Positions 1 to 11,932 are shown, numbered from the stretch's first letter. The stretch is DNA of 64,000 nucleotides from Ehretia macrophylla (GCA_037974665.1 CM075780.1:56213594-56277593); one strand, 5' to 3'. A program made the numbers and translations. The notes: generated by a model from the letters alone, not told the origin.

Positions 1-2591
1 CTACGGACATCAGTAACACTCTCTGGCCGCTTCCAAGACATCACCGATTCAATCTTAGTGGGATCTACAGAAATACCGCTCTGTGTAATAACATGGCCAA
101 GAAAAGAAATCCGTTGCAGCCAAAATTCACATTTGCTGAACTTGGCAAACAACTGATGCTCCTGCAGCTTCTGTAAGACAAGCCGTAGATGTTGCTCGTG
201 CTCCGATTCAGATTTAGAATAGACCAAAATATCATCAATAAAGATCACCATGAACTGATCCAATTACAGTTGAAAGACTCGATGCATAAGATCCATGAAT
301 GCTGCTGGTGCATTAGTTAATCCAAAGGGCATAACAACAAACTCATAATGCCCGTACCGAGTCCTGAAGGCAAACTTCGGAACATCGTCTGAGCGAATCC
401 GAAGCTGATAATACCCCTGCCTCAAATCAAATTTAGAATAGACTTTGGCTCCCTGAAGTTGATCAAACAACTCATCAATCAGTGGCAAAGGATATTTATT
501 CTTGATAGTCACCTGATTCAACCCACGATAATCTATACATAACCTCAAGGTGCCATCCTTCTTTTTCACGAACAAAACAGGAGCTCCCCAAGGTGAAGAA
601 CTCTGCTGAATAAATCCTTTCTCCAACAACTCCTGTAACTGAGTCTTCAACTCTTTCAACTCAGCTGGTGCCATCCGGTACGCCGATTTAGAAATAGGTT
701 GAGTACCGGGAACAAGATTAATCACAAACTCTATATCCCTCTCAGGCGGCAACCCTGGCAACTCCTCGGGAAATACATTAGGATATTCCCGGATAATAGG
801 GACTTCCTCTAGCTGTAGCTTATCAGATGGCTTGTTGATCAAATAAGCTAGATAACCCGAACACCCCTTACTCACCAACTTAACGGCTTTAGTTGCTGAG
901 ATAACAAAACTCGTCTTAGCACCCCGGTTACCCGCTACCTCAACTACTGGCTGTTCTGGCAAACGAAACTGTACTACCTTGGTTCTACAGTTTAACTGGG
1001 CATCATACTTAGAAAGCCAATCCATACCCAAGATAACATCATACCCCCGGATAGGAAATAAAATAAGGTCCGAAGGAAAATTATGCCCCTTAACATGTAT
1101 TATACAATCCTTACATACTAAGCCAGTAACATACTTATCAGTCAAAGAGGTACTAATTTCAACCACATAAGGCAATCTTTCAGGTTGCAATTTAACACGT
1201 TGCACACAAGCAGGAGTAATGAAAGAATGCGTAGCACCAGAATCAATCAACACTTTAACAAGTTGATCAAGTATAAGGAAGTTACCTTCCACAACTGCAG
1301 TCTCCTCAGGCATCTCCTCTAAGTCAACTGCATAAGCCCGAGCCTGAACCCGCTGCTGCTGTGGTACACTGCCCGTAGGCCTACCCTGGTAACCCTGAGT
1401 CGCTGCCCGACCCTCAGTCCTCGCATATTTAGGGCAATCCTTCGCCCTATGCTCGCTGCTACCACAACCCAAACATGTCCCTGCCTTTACCCTGCAGTCG
1501 GACTCTACATGCCCTGGGCGCTTGCAGTAATTACACTGCGATGATGTGGCACTAACACTGCCCCTAGAATAACCAGAAGCTGATGAAGCAGCTGATACAG
1601 CCTGCTGCTGAGGTCTCACCACACTAGGCCTATACTGACCCTGAGACTGGGCTGGCCTATACTGAGTCGAAACCTGATATGGCCTCTGCTAAAACTGAGG
1701 CCGATAGTAACTCTGCTAACCCTGTGGCCTATAAGAACCCTGCTGGGCTAGTGGCCTGTAGACAACCTGCTGTACTGGAGGCCTATATATAACCTGCTGG
1801 CCCTGTGGCTGATACGGCCTCTTACTAGGCTGACTGGAGACAATCTGATCCCCTTTCCTCTTCTCTAACCTAGAAGCTGCCTCAAAAGCCTCAGTGAAAA
1901 TATCATATCGATTCAGAGCCATAACATCCTGAATCTCGGGCCGCAACCCCAACATAAACCTGCGAGTCCTCCGCTCCTCGTCTGCCACATACTCCGGTGC
2001 ATACCGGGACAATCGAGTAAATGTGGCCTCATATTGAGCCACTGTAGCATCTCCCTGGACCAAGGCTAGAAACTCGGCCTCTCTCCGTTCCCTGCAAATC
2101 CTCGGGACATACTTTGCTCGGAAAGCCATCAGAAAGGTACCCCAAACATAAGGAATACCCTGTGCCGCCCAGCTAGTCCTTACCGTGCGCCACCACTCCT
2201 CTGCCTCGTCATCTAACAAATACACGGCAAAAGAGACTTTCTGCTCATCAGTATAGCCAAGTGGATCATAAATCTTCTCCAACTTGCTAATCCATACCTC
2301 CGCCTTCCTATCATCCGGCTCCCCCTGAAATCTCGGTGGGTGATATCCTAAAAACTCCTTCAGGGTACCACGCCCGTGGTTACCACCCTGAATATTCAGA
2401 AGCTGAGCCTGCATAGCCTGATTCTGGGCAGCCTGCCCTGCTAATAACTGTGCCTGACTAGCCACTAACTCTGCAATCCGCTCTATAGCTGCTCCTACTC
2501 GGTCATCACCCCCGTCACGGCCCGGTGCCACGTTACTCGGAGTCTCATCAGTCATCTCAGGCCTACCTCTGGTTCTCGGTCGACCGGCCAT
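1..2591 (-). pseudogene. gypsy-1 gag-pol, partial and interrupted
   Basis: Gag starts at ATG 2591 (residues MAGRPRTRG) and holds the retrotransposon gag core, including a Y-x-P-x-R-F-Q-G-E-P-D-D stretch and E-E-W-W. Two CX2CX4HX4C zinc knuckles follow (C-N-Y-C...H...C and C-L-G-C...H...C), then the aspartic protease motif D-S-G-A-T-H-S-F and the RT fingers and palm. The I-D-D catalytic segment lies at about 230-250. The frame is broken in the Gln/Pro-rich linker at 1690-1720, where TAG replaces expected CAG codons, and by TAA at 264-266 where gypsy-3 has a Tyr codon. Without these the frame would be nearly continuous, so the copy is fairly recent but inactive. RNase H and integrase lie outside the window. 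Confidence 0.9.
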
Positions 2592-2841
2592 TCTACTAAT
2601 CAAAGAGTTAGCACAGTTATAGCACGTAGACAGGTTATAAACAACTATTAACACATAAATAACAAACTCATATAAAACACATAAACAAATTGATCACATA
2701 ATCACATAAGCACTTTAATCATATAATCACTTATCACTTAATCGTATTAACACATATTTCACTTTTCTTTCTTTTCATACATATTCCATGCTAAGACCAT
2801 TACCCACATTCCGAGAATACCCCGGCTGACAACTAACATGA

Positions 2842-2853
2842 GCTCTGATACCA
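2842..2853 (-). other. gypsy-1 primer-binding site (initiator Met tRNA)
   Basis: On the minus strand this reads TGGTATCAGAGC, the standard complement of the 3' end of plant initiator-Met tRNA. It lies seven bases inside the 5' LTR end (ending GCGTGACA at 2861), where minus-strand DNA synthesis would be primed. Confidence 0.93.
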
Positions 2854-2860
2854 CTTAAAC

Positions 2861-5308
2861 TGTCACGCCCCAACTCGACCCCACCTACGATCAGTCAGGA
2901 CGCAACGGAATTTCGGCAGTAACGACAGTAAATAGATTACCGAGGTTCTAAACCAACCTCGTTAATAACATTAAACATTCAAAATTCCATAACCATACAT
3001 ACAACAACTCTTTAACAGCATAACAACATACAACCTAACCGTAGTATACAATAATCAGTCTTCGTTATCTGCCTCCGTTCCAACATAACATACAATACCT
3101 CAACTTTATTATACATTTCAAAAGTAAGTTGAGACACAACTACAACTTAACCATAGACAAAAGAAAGCCACTAAATTAACATCATTTAGATCATTATCTT
3201 TTCAACAACTATTACACTAAGAACCGTAAAGCATATAAAAGTCCATTAAGCTAATATACATAACGTTTAACAACATAGAATCATGGATAAGACTCAGGGA
3301 CATATGACTCATCCACGAAAGGCACGTTTTCCACATTCTCCTCTTCAGGAGAGACGTACCCGTAATCTTGTGAAAGTACACCTGAAAACATGCAATAATA
3401 GAGAGTGAGCTTATATACATAAGCCCAGTGAGGATCCGATAGATCTCGACAGTATTCACTACGCTCCTTGGATTTAGTCCTTTGAGCAAGTAAACACACA
3501 ACAACATAAATAATGCTATCATCACATAACTATATAACCAATCAATAAGGATACTCTATTTGGTGTAGCTCCAAACGCCATCACGATCTCAACCGTTCTT
3601 CTTATAACTCCCCATTACTCACGCACCCGAGGTACCTCACTAGCCCCTCCCTCCATGACACCTCCGTCATGCGAGCTGGGGGTAGCCTATGGCAGTCATG
3701 CCGTTATCAACCCGACAGCCCGACGCTGCCCGAGAGGTGGCACACACATACCAAGACTCCATATTCATCAATCATCAATCAATCATCAATCAATCAATCA
3801 ATTGGGAGATCAGCAACAAGAGTGCCCGATTCCCGCATTCAATAATAATCAATCAATAACATCAATATAACATCAATATTAAATTAAACAACAAACAACG
3901 TAGTTAGATGACAAAGTAGGCCATCTAACCGGACATGCATAATATACTTAATTAAACTTTAAATTACTCATCAACAACTCACCATTCATCACTCGAACAC
4001 TACCCAACCATCTAAAGGCATCGTTCAAGAAATTAAAGAATGACAACCTAAACTTCTAAAATTCATAACTTACAATCTACTAATCCAAACATTGCCAAAT
4101 CAGTTCCTATCACTCACCCATTCAACCTACTACATTAGCCCTCTCGGAAATCCACCATAACACCTCCAAATCATGCCCGATAACCCTAAAACCCTAAGAT
4201 GTCATGGCTGGATTTTCCGGATTTTCACACAAACAATGTAATCGAAAATTCGGCATTACAACAGCGCTAACACGTAATTATCAAGTATTTAGAAATCGAC
4301 GGCAATCGATTTCGATCAACACAACTCATTTAATTCAACTTTGAACATTTTAATCAAAATTAAATACCCGAAAAATAAAAATTATGCTACATCCGACAGA
4401 AATTCGTAGTATTAGTATATAATGATCCCTAGCATGCAAGGAGCAATAATCTAACATCAGATTTCAATTCTAACGGTTCAATCTTCATTTATACGCAAAA
4501 ACACAAAAATGACATTTTGAGATCTAGAATTTTTCTCTCACCTTAGATGCGATATAAGCCTAGGAATGCGTGCTATGCGTGCCCAACAAGCAGAATCCAA
4601 GTCGGTGCGAAGTTTCACGGACAAAAACTAGGTTTTTCTTTGAAAAATTGGATTGAAAGCTTGAGTTTTTCTCTTCTCTTTTCTCCCTCTTTTCTCTCGG
4701 CCTTGTGTGTGTGTGTGATGGTGTTTTTGTGTTGTGTGAGTGTGTGTTGAGGACATTAGCTTATAAGGTCAAATAATTAATTAAAGTCAAAGTTAATTTT
4801 AATAGGTATTTTTGTGTTTTTAATGACTTTAATTGCATTTTAGTGCTCACCAAGTTAAAAATAATTATGCCACCCCCAAGATATCTCAAGTGGATTATTT
4901 TTAGGTGACAAGAAGTTTTACAATTCAACAATTTCACCCGAGTCGGCTTAAAACTCGATTTTCGCAAAAGTCGGTGTAAAAACCCTAATAAATTCTTAAG
5001 CCGATTTTAAAACCATTTTCATCAAACACAGGTCTATTAAAGTCCGTGGACTAGGTCTAGAAGGGTTAAAAAGACCAGTTTCAAAATTATAGCGGACGTG
5101 TTTCGAAAACACTATTCACTGAAAATCGACGATAAAATTTCTGACTCCGTTTTTGATGAAAATTTCATGAATGCACATTTAGCACGTATTAGAAGTATTG
5201 ACATCAAAATTATAACTTTCTAGGTCCTATAGCACATAAACAGATCATATGCACGAAAAACGAGGTATAGCACGTAAAACGATATAAGCAAGAAAGTGGG
5301 GTTTCACA
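2861..5308 (-). repeat. gypsy-1 5' LTR (2448 bp)
   Basis: On the minus strand it starts TGTGAAAC (5308) and ends GCGTGACA (2861). It matches the two gypsy-3 LTRs over its whole length. It contains a variable ATCA microsatellite at about 3765-3803 and a GC-rich block at about 3605-3745 that is conserved among LTR copies. Open frames inside it (for example 3217-3525) show no protein-family match and are not called as genes. Confidence 0.92.
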
Positions 5309-8092
5309 ATCATTCTTCTTTAAATCTCTTTTTCCAACATGACTTCTTTCCATTTTGGATTTTTTAATGCTTACTAACATTTTTAGGAATTTCTATGGTG
5401 GATAAGTAGGAGACAAAAGAACTAAAAGTAGAGGATAACTTATGATCACATACAAACTTAGAAATGAGATGTTGGGTGCAAGTTCTGTTTTTTGAACAAT
5501 TGAAAAAGTTAAATTATCACTAGGAGCATCTGAATCAACTAAGAAAAGATCAGTGTTACTTGGTTTAGGTTCATATGTATGAGCATACATCAGTTCTGGT
5601 GAAGACTTTTTCCTCCTTGAATAAACCTTGAGTGGAGTTGGCTGATTTAAATCCTTAGCTAGCAAATCTTTACTCAACTCAATTTTTTCAGACTTAGATC
5701 TTGAAATGGTCTGTAAGGAAGAAGAAATGGGTAGTACGGAGGAAGAGGAAGATTCAGGATTTTGTATATCTTTGATCAATAAAGGTAATACATATTTCTC
5801 ACTTTCTTCATATATGCTCTTCCCCTGAAGATAATTGTGTGAGAAATATGGTTGATTTTTAGCGAAATTGACATCCATGATGACATAGACTCTTTTTGTT
5901 GGTCGATGTTAGCATGTGTACCCTTTTGAGTAGGTGAATAACCAAGAAAGATACACCTTAGAGGTCTAGGATCAAGTTTTGTTCGATGATGACCATGAAT
6001 ATGTACAAAAGAAACACATCCGAACACCTTAAGAAAGAGATTCCCAAAATTGTTGTATGAAGGGAAAGGATTACTCAAATGCTCCAACGGAGTTTGAAAG
6101 TTAAGTACCCGAGAGGGTAACCTGTTAATGAAATAAGTGGCACTCAAGATAGCTTATCCCCAATATGTTTTTGGTACTCTCATCTAAAAAAGTAGAGCTC
6201 TAACAACCTCAAGTTACTGATGATTTTTTCTCTCAGTAACCCTATTTTGTTGGGGTAGTATTTAGACAAGAAGATTGTTAGTTAATACCTTCTTTTGGCA
6301 ATAAGAAATTAAGTCCTTGTTGAAATATTCCATTCCATAATCTGAACAAATAATATGGACCTTAGCACCAAATTGATTGCAAATCATTTTATGAAAGATG
6401 GGAGAAATTTGACTAATTTCAAATTTGCTTTTGAGAAGATAAACCAAGGTTACCTATGTACAATTGTCGATAAAAGAAACAAACTAGTGAATACCAGAGA
6501 AGTTTAAAAATTTTTATTTTCCCCAAACATCAGTATGATTGAGACTAAAAGGTAAGGAAGATCTTTCATTTATTGAATGAAAAAGTTGTTCTATTGAAAT
6601 CAAGGAAGGAAATATTTTTTTCATGGTAATAAGTTAAGGGTGTTTGGGCCTTTTGTTCCAAAGAAAAAGATCAGATTCCTTGAGTGAGCAAGCCATGCTT
6701 GAGATAGTGCCATTTCTACCTATATCCTCAAGGAAGTAAAACCCACATTTCTCATTAACATGCCTAATCATCTTCCCCGTCGCCTGGTTCTGTATGACAC
6801 AGTAAGAAGAAAAGAAAATCAATGAGCAATTTAGATCTTTAGTAAGCTTTGTGATTGATATAAGATTAGATGTTAATTTAGGAACATGTAAAGCATAATT
6901 CAAAGATATGGAACTGGCCAAGGGAATCTATCCTTGGCCAGAGATAGGGCACTCATTTCCATCAGTTGTGGAGGCCATTTTATTTCCAGTAAAAGGTCTA
7001 TAATTAAGGAAAAAATGAGAAGAACAGTCACATAATCTGAAACCCCTGAGTCTATAATCCAAGGGTCGGAATAACAATTAGAGAAATAGATTAAGCCTTT
7101 AGAGATATTACCTTATTGAACATAGAAACATGTGGGGGATTGTAGTGTTCAATTTTTCAAGGACATCCTTCAACATTTCTAGTTGTTCTTTACTGAATCC
7201 TCCAAACGTTGTGGATCTATCATCCCTCTTATTCTCCATGCTAAATGCTCGGCCCCTTTTTGACCAAACTTTTCCCCTTTCCCGTTTGAGGATTACCACG
7301 AAGCTTCCAACAAGTTTCTCTTGTGTGGCGAGGATTTTTACAAAAGTCACACCACTTTGTGTCTTTCTCATTTGTACTTTTTACCTCTTGCTTCTCAATT
7401 GTAGAATAACCTAATTTACGGATGGCTAGGGTAGAGTTCTCCATAGATGGTTTTTCCAACATTACAATCCGTCGACTCTCTTTTTCTCGAACATAAGAAA
7501 AAAATTCCTTTCATGAGGGAAATGATTGTTTTCCCAAAATTTGTACCCTTACCTGATCAAATTCTAGCCTTAATCCTATAAAAATGCATAGATACAATCC
7601 TCGTCGATCATTTTTTAGAGTTGAACAGCACCTTTTACTAATTCCATTAGGAAGTGTTGGTAGTGGTCCAACTCTAGCCAATGCCCCTTCAATGAGTTAT
7701 TGTACTCGGTCACAAATGATGACCCTTGCTTTACAAAGAAGATCCTATTCTTTAACTCATAAATAAGAACTTTTATCCCAACTTAGAATATGAGTATGTC
7801 ACAACATCCTAAATAGCTTAGCAGTTGAGAAGAAAAGCAGCGGTTTGCTAATTTTTTTAGGACAAAGGATTTTTCCCATCACATAATCCATCTTCTTCTT
7901 GCTTTTTAGGAACAACTTGGTTGATTGAGACAATTGAAAGAAATTTTGTCCATTAAGCTTGCAAGTGGTGATTTACGAATTAGGATTCTCATTGGAAAAA
8001 TTGAGAGTATAATTTGTAGGTTGAATATTGTTTATAGGCTGAGTTTTATTTGGACCAAATGTAATGGATTGAGAGGGTTGTAAATCTTCCAT
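5309..8092 (-). pseudogene. copia-A gag-pol (gag, protease, integrase), decayed
   Basis: Gag starts near ATG 8092 (M-E-D-L-Q-P). At 7600-7800 a gag core with the pattern V-T-E-Y-N-N-S-L-K...W-L-E-L-D is readable through several stops. A CX2CX4HX4C knuckle lies at 7310-7351 (C-D-F-C...H...C). The protease site at 7039-7069 reads D-S-G-V instead of the usual D-S-G-A. Pre-integrase (L-H-V-P-K-L-T-S-N-L-I-S) is at 6634-6921. Integrase core is at 6262-6447, and its end (T-Y-F-I-N-R-L-P-S-R, V-F-G-C) at 5850-6147. Many stops and frameshifts make it non-functional and older than the gypsy copies. Confidence 0.83.
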
Positions 8093-8236
8093 AACAATTT
8101 GTAAAGGCAAAAGAAGAAAAAGAAAATGATAGATTAGTTGAGATAATTTGGTTTTTGACCTAAATTTTTTTGAAATGTGTGTAGGGTAAGAATGAAATAG
8201 AAGAGATAAACTATTGTGAAATTCTTCACCAAAAGT

Positions 8237-8457
8237 GAGCAATGAAGGCCCACAAATTCTAGCAAATGAATAAGCTATGAAGGCTAAATATCCTTAGCAA
8301 TGAAGGCTAGGCTAAAAGATTATGGTTTATTCAAACCAAAAAAAAAAAATGAAGGCTGACAAATTTCAGCAATGAAGACTAAAAAAAGTTTCTGCAATGA
8401 AGGCAAAAATATTTCAGCAATGAAAGCTGAAAAAGCGGAATATTCAGCAATGAAGGC
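8237..8457. repeat. imperfect AGCAATGAAGGCT repeats in copia-A leader
   Basis: Eight variants of AGCAATGAAGGCT occur between the primer-binding site and gag, near 8237, 8273, 8295, 8349, 8368, 8392, 8418 and 8445. Spacing is irregular (19-54 bp) and the material between them is A-rich. On the element's sense strand the unit reads AGCCTTCATTGCT. Position and repetition suggest an expanded untranslated leader; no function is known to me. Confidence 0.8.
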
Positions 8458-8486
8458 TTATTAGAAAGTATTTCCCAAAGAACTTG

Positions 8487-8498
8487 GCTCTGATACCA
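8487..8498 (-). other. copia-A primer-binding site
   Basis: The minus strand reads TGGTATCAGAGC. It abuts a TG dinucleotide at 8499 that would be the end of the adjoining 5' LTR. Confidence 0.85.
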
Positions 8499-8695
8499 TG
8501 TTAATTGACCACCTTATCTAAGAGCTTAAGTTGCAAGAGAAAAGTTTCTTATATTATATATTATCCTTAACACGCCCTCACAAGTGTAGGCATAGTTAAT
8601 TTTTCTGAGCCTTGCACTTGGACAGTTTTAATGTTTTAAATGGGTGGCAGTGAGTTCTAAACCAAGGACCTTTTGGTTCCTAGGCTCTAATATCA
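8499..8695 (-). repeat. LTR/TRIM-like sequence with two PBS-like boundaries
   Basis: 8499-8572 is 74 bp with TGTTAA...TTAACA ends directly after the copia-A primer site. It could be a very short LTR, or the inner end of a longer one. 8573-8695 continues with a G-G-G-T-G-G-C-A-G-T-G-A-rich stretch and ends in a second PBS-like string (GCTCTAATATCA, 8684-8695). A diverged copy of 8630-8700 lies in lipoxygenase intron 2 at about 54676-54745, so this is a dispersed repeat. I cannot decide its exact class. Confidence 0.5.
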
Positions 8696-9135
8696 TGTTG
8701 TACAAGTATGATTTTTTAATATATCTCAATTGAATTACAATGAGAGTATGTACACAACTATTTGGAGAACTAATTTAGGAGTAAATTACTCCATTAGGAA
8801 TCCTAGGGATTTACCGCTAGCAAATTACAATTAAGATAGAAAACAAATCCCTAAAATTAAGGATCAAATGCCAACCCTTGAAATTGGAGATCCCATGTCA
8901 ACATAGATTTTTTGTGGTTTTGCCAATTTGCCTATGTTCACGGGTCGTAGGAGAATAAATTCATTAGACGATGAATCTTGCTACAAGCACACTCTTATAA
9001 AGCCTCACACCTCACTATTTTTTCCACAACTATAACAACAACCATAACGCTTATTTATAGGTAACCCTAATAATCTAAGTGTTGGGCTTACAATTCAATT
9101 GTGCACTATTTACAAATACAGGTCATAGTCCAACA
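8696..9135 (-). repeat. LTR-like repeat copy A (probable copia-B 3' LTR)
   Basis: 440 bp with TGTTG...CAACA ends. It shares a long block with 45340-45622, including GAATAAATTCA, GCTACAAGCACA and TTGTGCACTATTTACAAATAC. Just right of it, read on the minus strand, a purine-rich GTAGAGATT precedes TGTTGG, like a polypurine tract before a 3' LTR. The alternative is the 5' LTR of an element to its left, because a PBS-like string abuts 8696. Confidence 0.55.
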
Positions 9136-9159
9136 AATCTCTACGTTGGACCGTATTTG

Positions 9160-11590
9160 TGTGACACCCGAGCTCGTGGTTAATTTTTGACTATTTTATT
9201 TTCGTGATTTTGCATTTTTTCTATGTTCATTAACTTATATTTATTATTTGTTCATTGCTATTTTGTGCATTGCATGCCCGGAGAATTCATTACAAAAATG
9301 ATTTTTGTATTGTGTGAATAGTAAAAAGTATGTTTTAGTGGGCTAGTTAGTTTTAATTAATTTTGGGCCTTATTATAACTTTGTCTTGCATTATTTGCTA
9401 GGCCCGCCCAACCATACAATACATAACATATATACAATATAACATACATATACACATATAATTAGAAAAAATAAAGCAAAATCACCCAAAATAAACCCCC
9501 CCCAAACTCGACAACAAGCATAGGGAAAAATAAGGAAAATTTTTCTTGCATCTTGCTCTTGTGTTATCTTCCAAGCAATCTTCAAGTGTTTTCAACAGAT
9601 CACACGCCTAACCTAGTATCTTCTAGCATTGTTGAGTGAGGGATTTGCATATTCTTGCATTTCAATGTTTATATCATGTTTTTGAAATTCTTAGATTTGA
9701 AGATATATGGCTAAATAAAGCTTGATTATTGTATATTATAGTATATACTAGCTATATAGACTTGTTTTATGTTGTTGAATAGCTTAGATTGTGAATTATT
9801 GTAAAGGGTCAATTGGGGAAAAAATAAATAGTGATTTTTAGGGTTTATTGTTAATTCTTGATTGTAAGCTTAATTATATGATATCTAATGATACTATAGG
9901 TGTTATTGAACCTAGGTTAGTGTTAAGAATGGATAAAACTTGATTAAACTTACTTAATTGGATTGAATACTAAAGTGGTCATGTGTAGATTGGTTGTTCG
10001 GGTATGTTGAGATGCTTTGGTTAGTATTAAATATGTTAGGTAGAGTTTATGGTACATTTATGGCATTGAATTAACGAGTAGTTTGGGTAGTTGTAGTGCA
10101 AAGTGACTAAGAGATTTTCGGGGCTTTTATGGTAGGTGTAATTAAAAATAAGTTTTCCTAGCTTATAAAGGCGTCATAACGTGTCCTTAGAAGGATTGAA
10201 CTGTTGGATTGTGGATTGCTTGGCTTTCGTTTAGTATGTGCTTGTAATTGGACTGAAGGGCTAAGTTTATAGGAAATGAAAATAGTTGTTGGTAATTGCC
10301 TTCAATTGATTAGTTAAGTGGTTAAATGTACTTGTGTAGTATGTTTATTTATTTGGTAAATTTTTGTGAATTAGGTTGCATGGTTACTTTGAAGGAATAT
10401 GTCTATATCTTGCTTATATTGCATATTTATTGTACTTACGTGCGAGGGAAACCTACTTTGTTGTTCCTCAATTGTTGTTCATTGAATTGTCTTGTATATT
10501 GTATCTTGAGTGCATTGCATCGTGGTTGTGCAACCATATTGTAGGGGTAGATGAATTGGATATTCGCTGGGCGGCAGCGAGCTTGCTAGTCGATATTCAA
10601 TCTTCGTGCTTTAGTCCCTCATTCTCCTGGTCCGAAGATCGCCAAGGGGTGTTGGGTCGTAAGATTTCGGTTACATCCGGAGTACACCCATTGGAGTGTT
10701 TGGGGTTATGCTGGCACATTGATCGAGTTCGTGGTTCGTGAATTGATGTTCGTGATCGAGATCAAATTTTTGGAGTGTTTAGGGATTATTAAGATCGTAT
10801 CCTTTTAAATGTGTGGTTTTTAACTACTTAATTGTTTCTGTATTGATTAGTTACTTGTTCTTGTGAATAGTGGCTGCACTACACGAAAATGATTTCGAAA
10901 ATACCCAGGTTAACTGTACCCCATCCCTTACTGAGCAACTGTGTTTGCTCATTCCTCTTTTTAATATGTTTCTGGAGAAGCTGAGGTAGACCCCCAGTTG
11001 TTGACTGTAGAGGAAGGAGAAGTGCAAGTTGATCAATTGCCTTGATTTGTTGTTTGCTGAGGTTGAATTGCTTATGTGGATGGATGTGCAAGAGTGTGAT
11101 CTTGTGTGCTTGTATTCTATTTTGAGACCATGGAGGTCTTGTATGTATTTATGTTTATCTTGAAGAGTTGTAAATTTAAGTCTTGAAGAGTGTTGGCATG
11201 TAATAACTTAATGCTTTACTTTATTGTCTAGTTTAGCATGCATGCTTGAATGGAACAAAGTTAAAGTTGTTGGTTTGGTTGGCTAGTAATAGGACTTAAT
11301 ATCTAAGATAGTTAAGTAGAGAATATTAGAGTGGTATGATAATCGGAATTATGACCTTAGTATTTCAATAACTAATGAAATGCATGCATGAATGTCTTAT
11401 TTTGTTATAGTAGAAAGGCTTGGATGACCTTAGGGACTTGGAAGGTTATGGTTAATGAAGGTTGTATATTGTTGTTGTGGCTATTTATTCTGAGTGGAGG
11501 TAACTGGTTAGTCTACGGTACAGAGGAGACTCTGTCCGTTTGTCGGGTCCAGACTTACCCTTTAGCTTGCGGTTGGGTGGGGGCGTGACA
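9160..11590 (+). repeat. gypsy-2 5' LTR (2431 bp)
   Basis: Starts TGTGACACC and ends GCGTGACA. Matches 16602-19025 along its whole length. It includes a GC-rich core at about 10555-10720 and a hairpin at 10932-10951. Small frames inside (10326-10741, 11388-11588) recur in the 3' LTR only because the LTR is duplicated; I see no protein family in them. Confidence 0.94.
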
Positions 11591-11596
11591 TTTAAC

Positions 11597-11608
11597 TGGT
11601 ATCAAAGC
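11597..11608 (+). other. gypsy-2 primer-binding site
   Basis: TGGTATCAAAGC, one base from the usual initiator-Met-tRNA complement (TGGTATCAGAGC), six bases after the 5' LTR end. Confidence 0.9.
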
Positions 11609-11932
11609 TTATAGAAAGCATGAGCCGGGATAGGTTTCTCGGTTTGTAGGGTAGAGGTCTTTGTGAGGAAGTGGAATTATATGATTGTGTGATTGTCTAA
11701 TTGTCTAAGTACGTGATTGTCTAAATGAGAAGTATGCTAGAATGAATATGAGAATATGAGTGTCAATTGTATGATATAGTGTGCATATGAAAGGTATAGA
11801 ATGTATTGCATGTTAAGTGCATTGTATGTGACGTTTGTGGATAAGGTGCCTTGTATGAACTTGTTCTTGTGTGTTATATCTACGAACTATTTGTATACTT
11901 GTTATAATACTTTCATATTCTAGTTATTTGCT

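Larger units (their letters stand above)
1..5308 (-). mobile_element. gypsy-1: Ty3/gypsy chromovirus, left-truncated by window edge
   Basis: Minus-strand LTR retrotransposon. Read from the right it has a 5' LTR (2861-5308), a Met-tRNA primer-binding site, gag, protease and part of reverse transcriptase; the remainder and the 3' LTR lie beyond base 1. Its LTR and proteins match gypsy-3 closely, so the two are copies of one family. The family ends in an integrase with a chromodomain (visible in gypsy-3), which points to the Tekay/Del clade. The right flank (5309 onward) is copia-A sequence, so gypsy-1 inserted into copia-A. The other target-site duplication is out of view. Confidence 0.93.
5309..8498 (-). 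mobile_element. copia-A: Ty1/copia internal region, interrupted by gypsy-1
   Basis: Degenerate minus-strand Ty1/copia element. From the right: Met-tRNA PBS (8487-8498), a leader with imperfect repeats, gag, zinc knuckle, protease, pre-integrase and integrase. The integrase region is followed by low-complexity linker coding at 5393-5880, where gypsy-1 cuts the element at 5308. Reverse transcriptase and RNase H should lie left of gypsy-1, outside the window. Confidence 0.85.

Noticed and set aside
3217..3525. 102- and 72-codon minus-strand frames in the gypsy-1 LTR, with partial counterparts in gypsy-3
   Set aside because: They lie within LTR sequence, overlap each other in different frames and show no conserved protein pattern.
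10326..10741. Open frames of 72 and 121 codons in the gypsy-2 LTR, with similar ones at 17760-18035 in the other LTR
   Set aside because: They recur only because LTRs are duplicated; the 121-codon frame is not maintained in the 3' LTR and no domain is recognisable.
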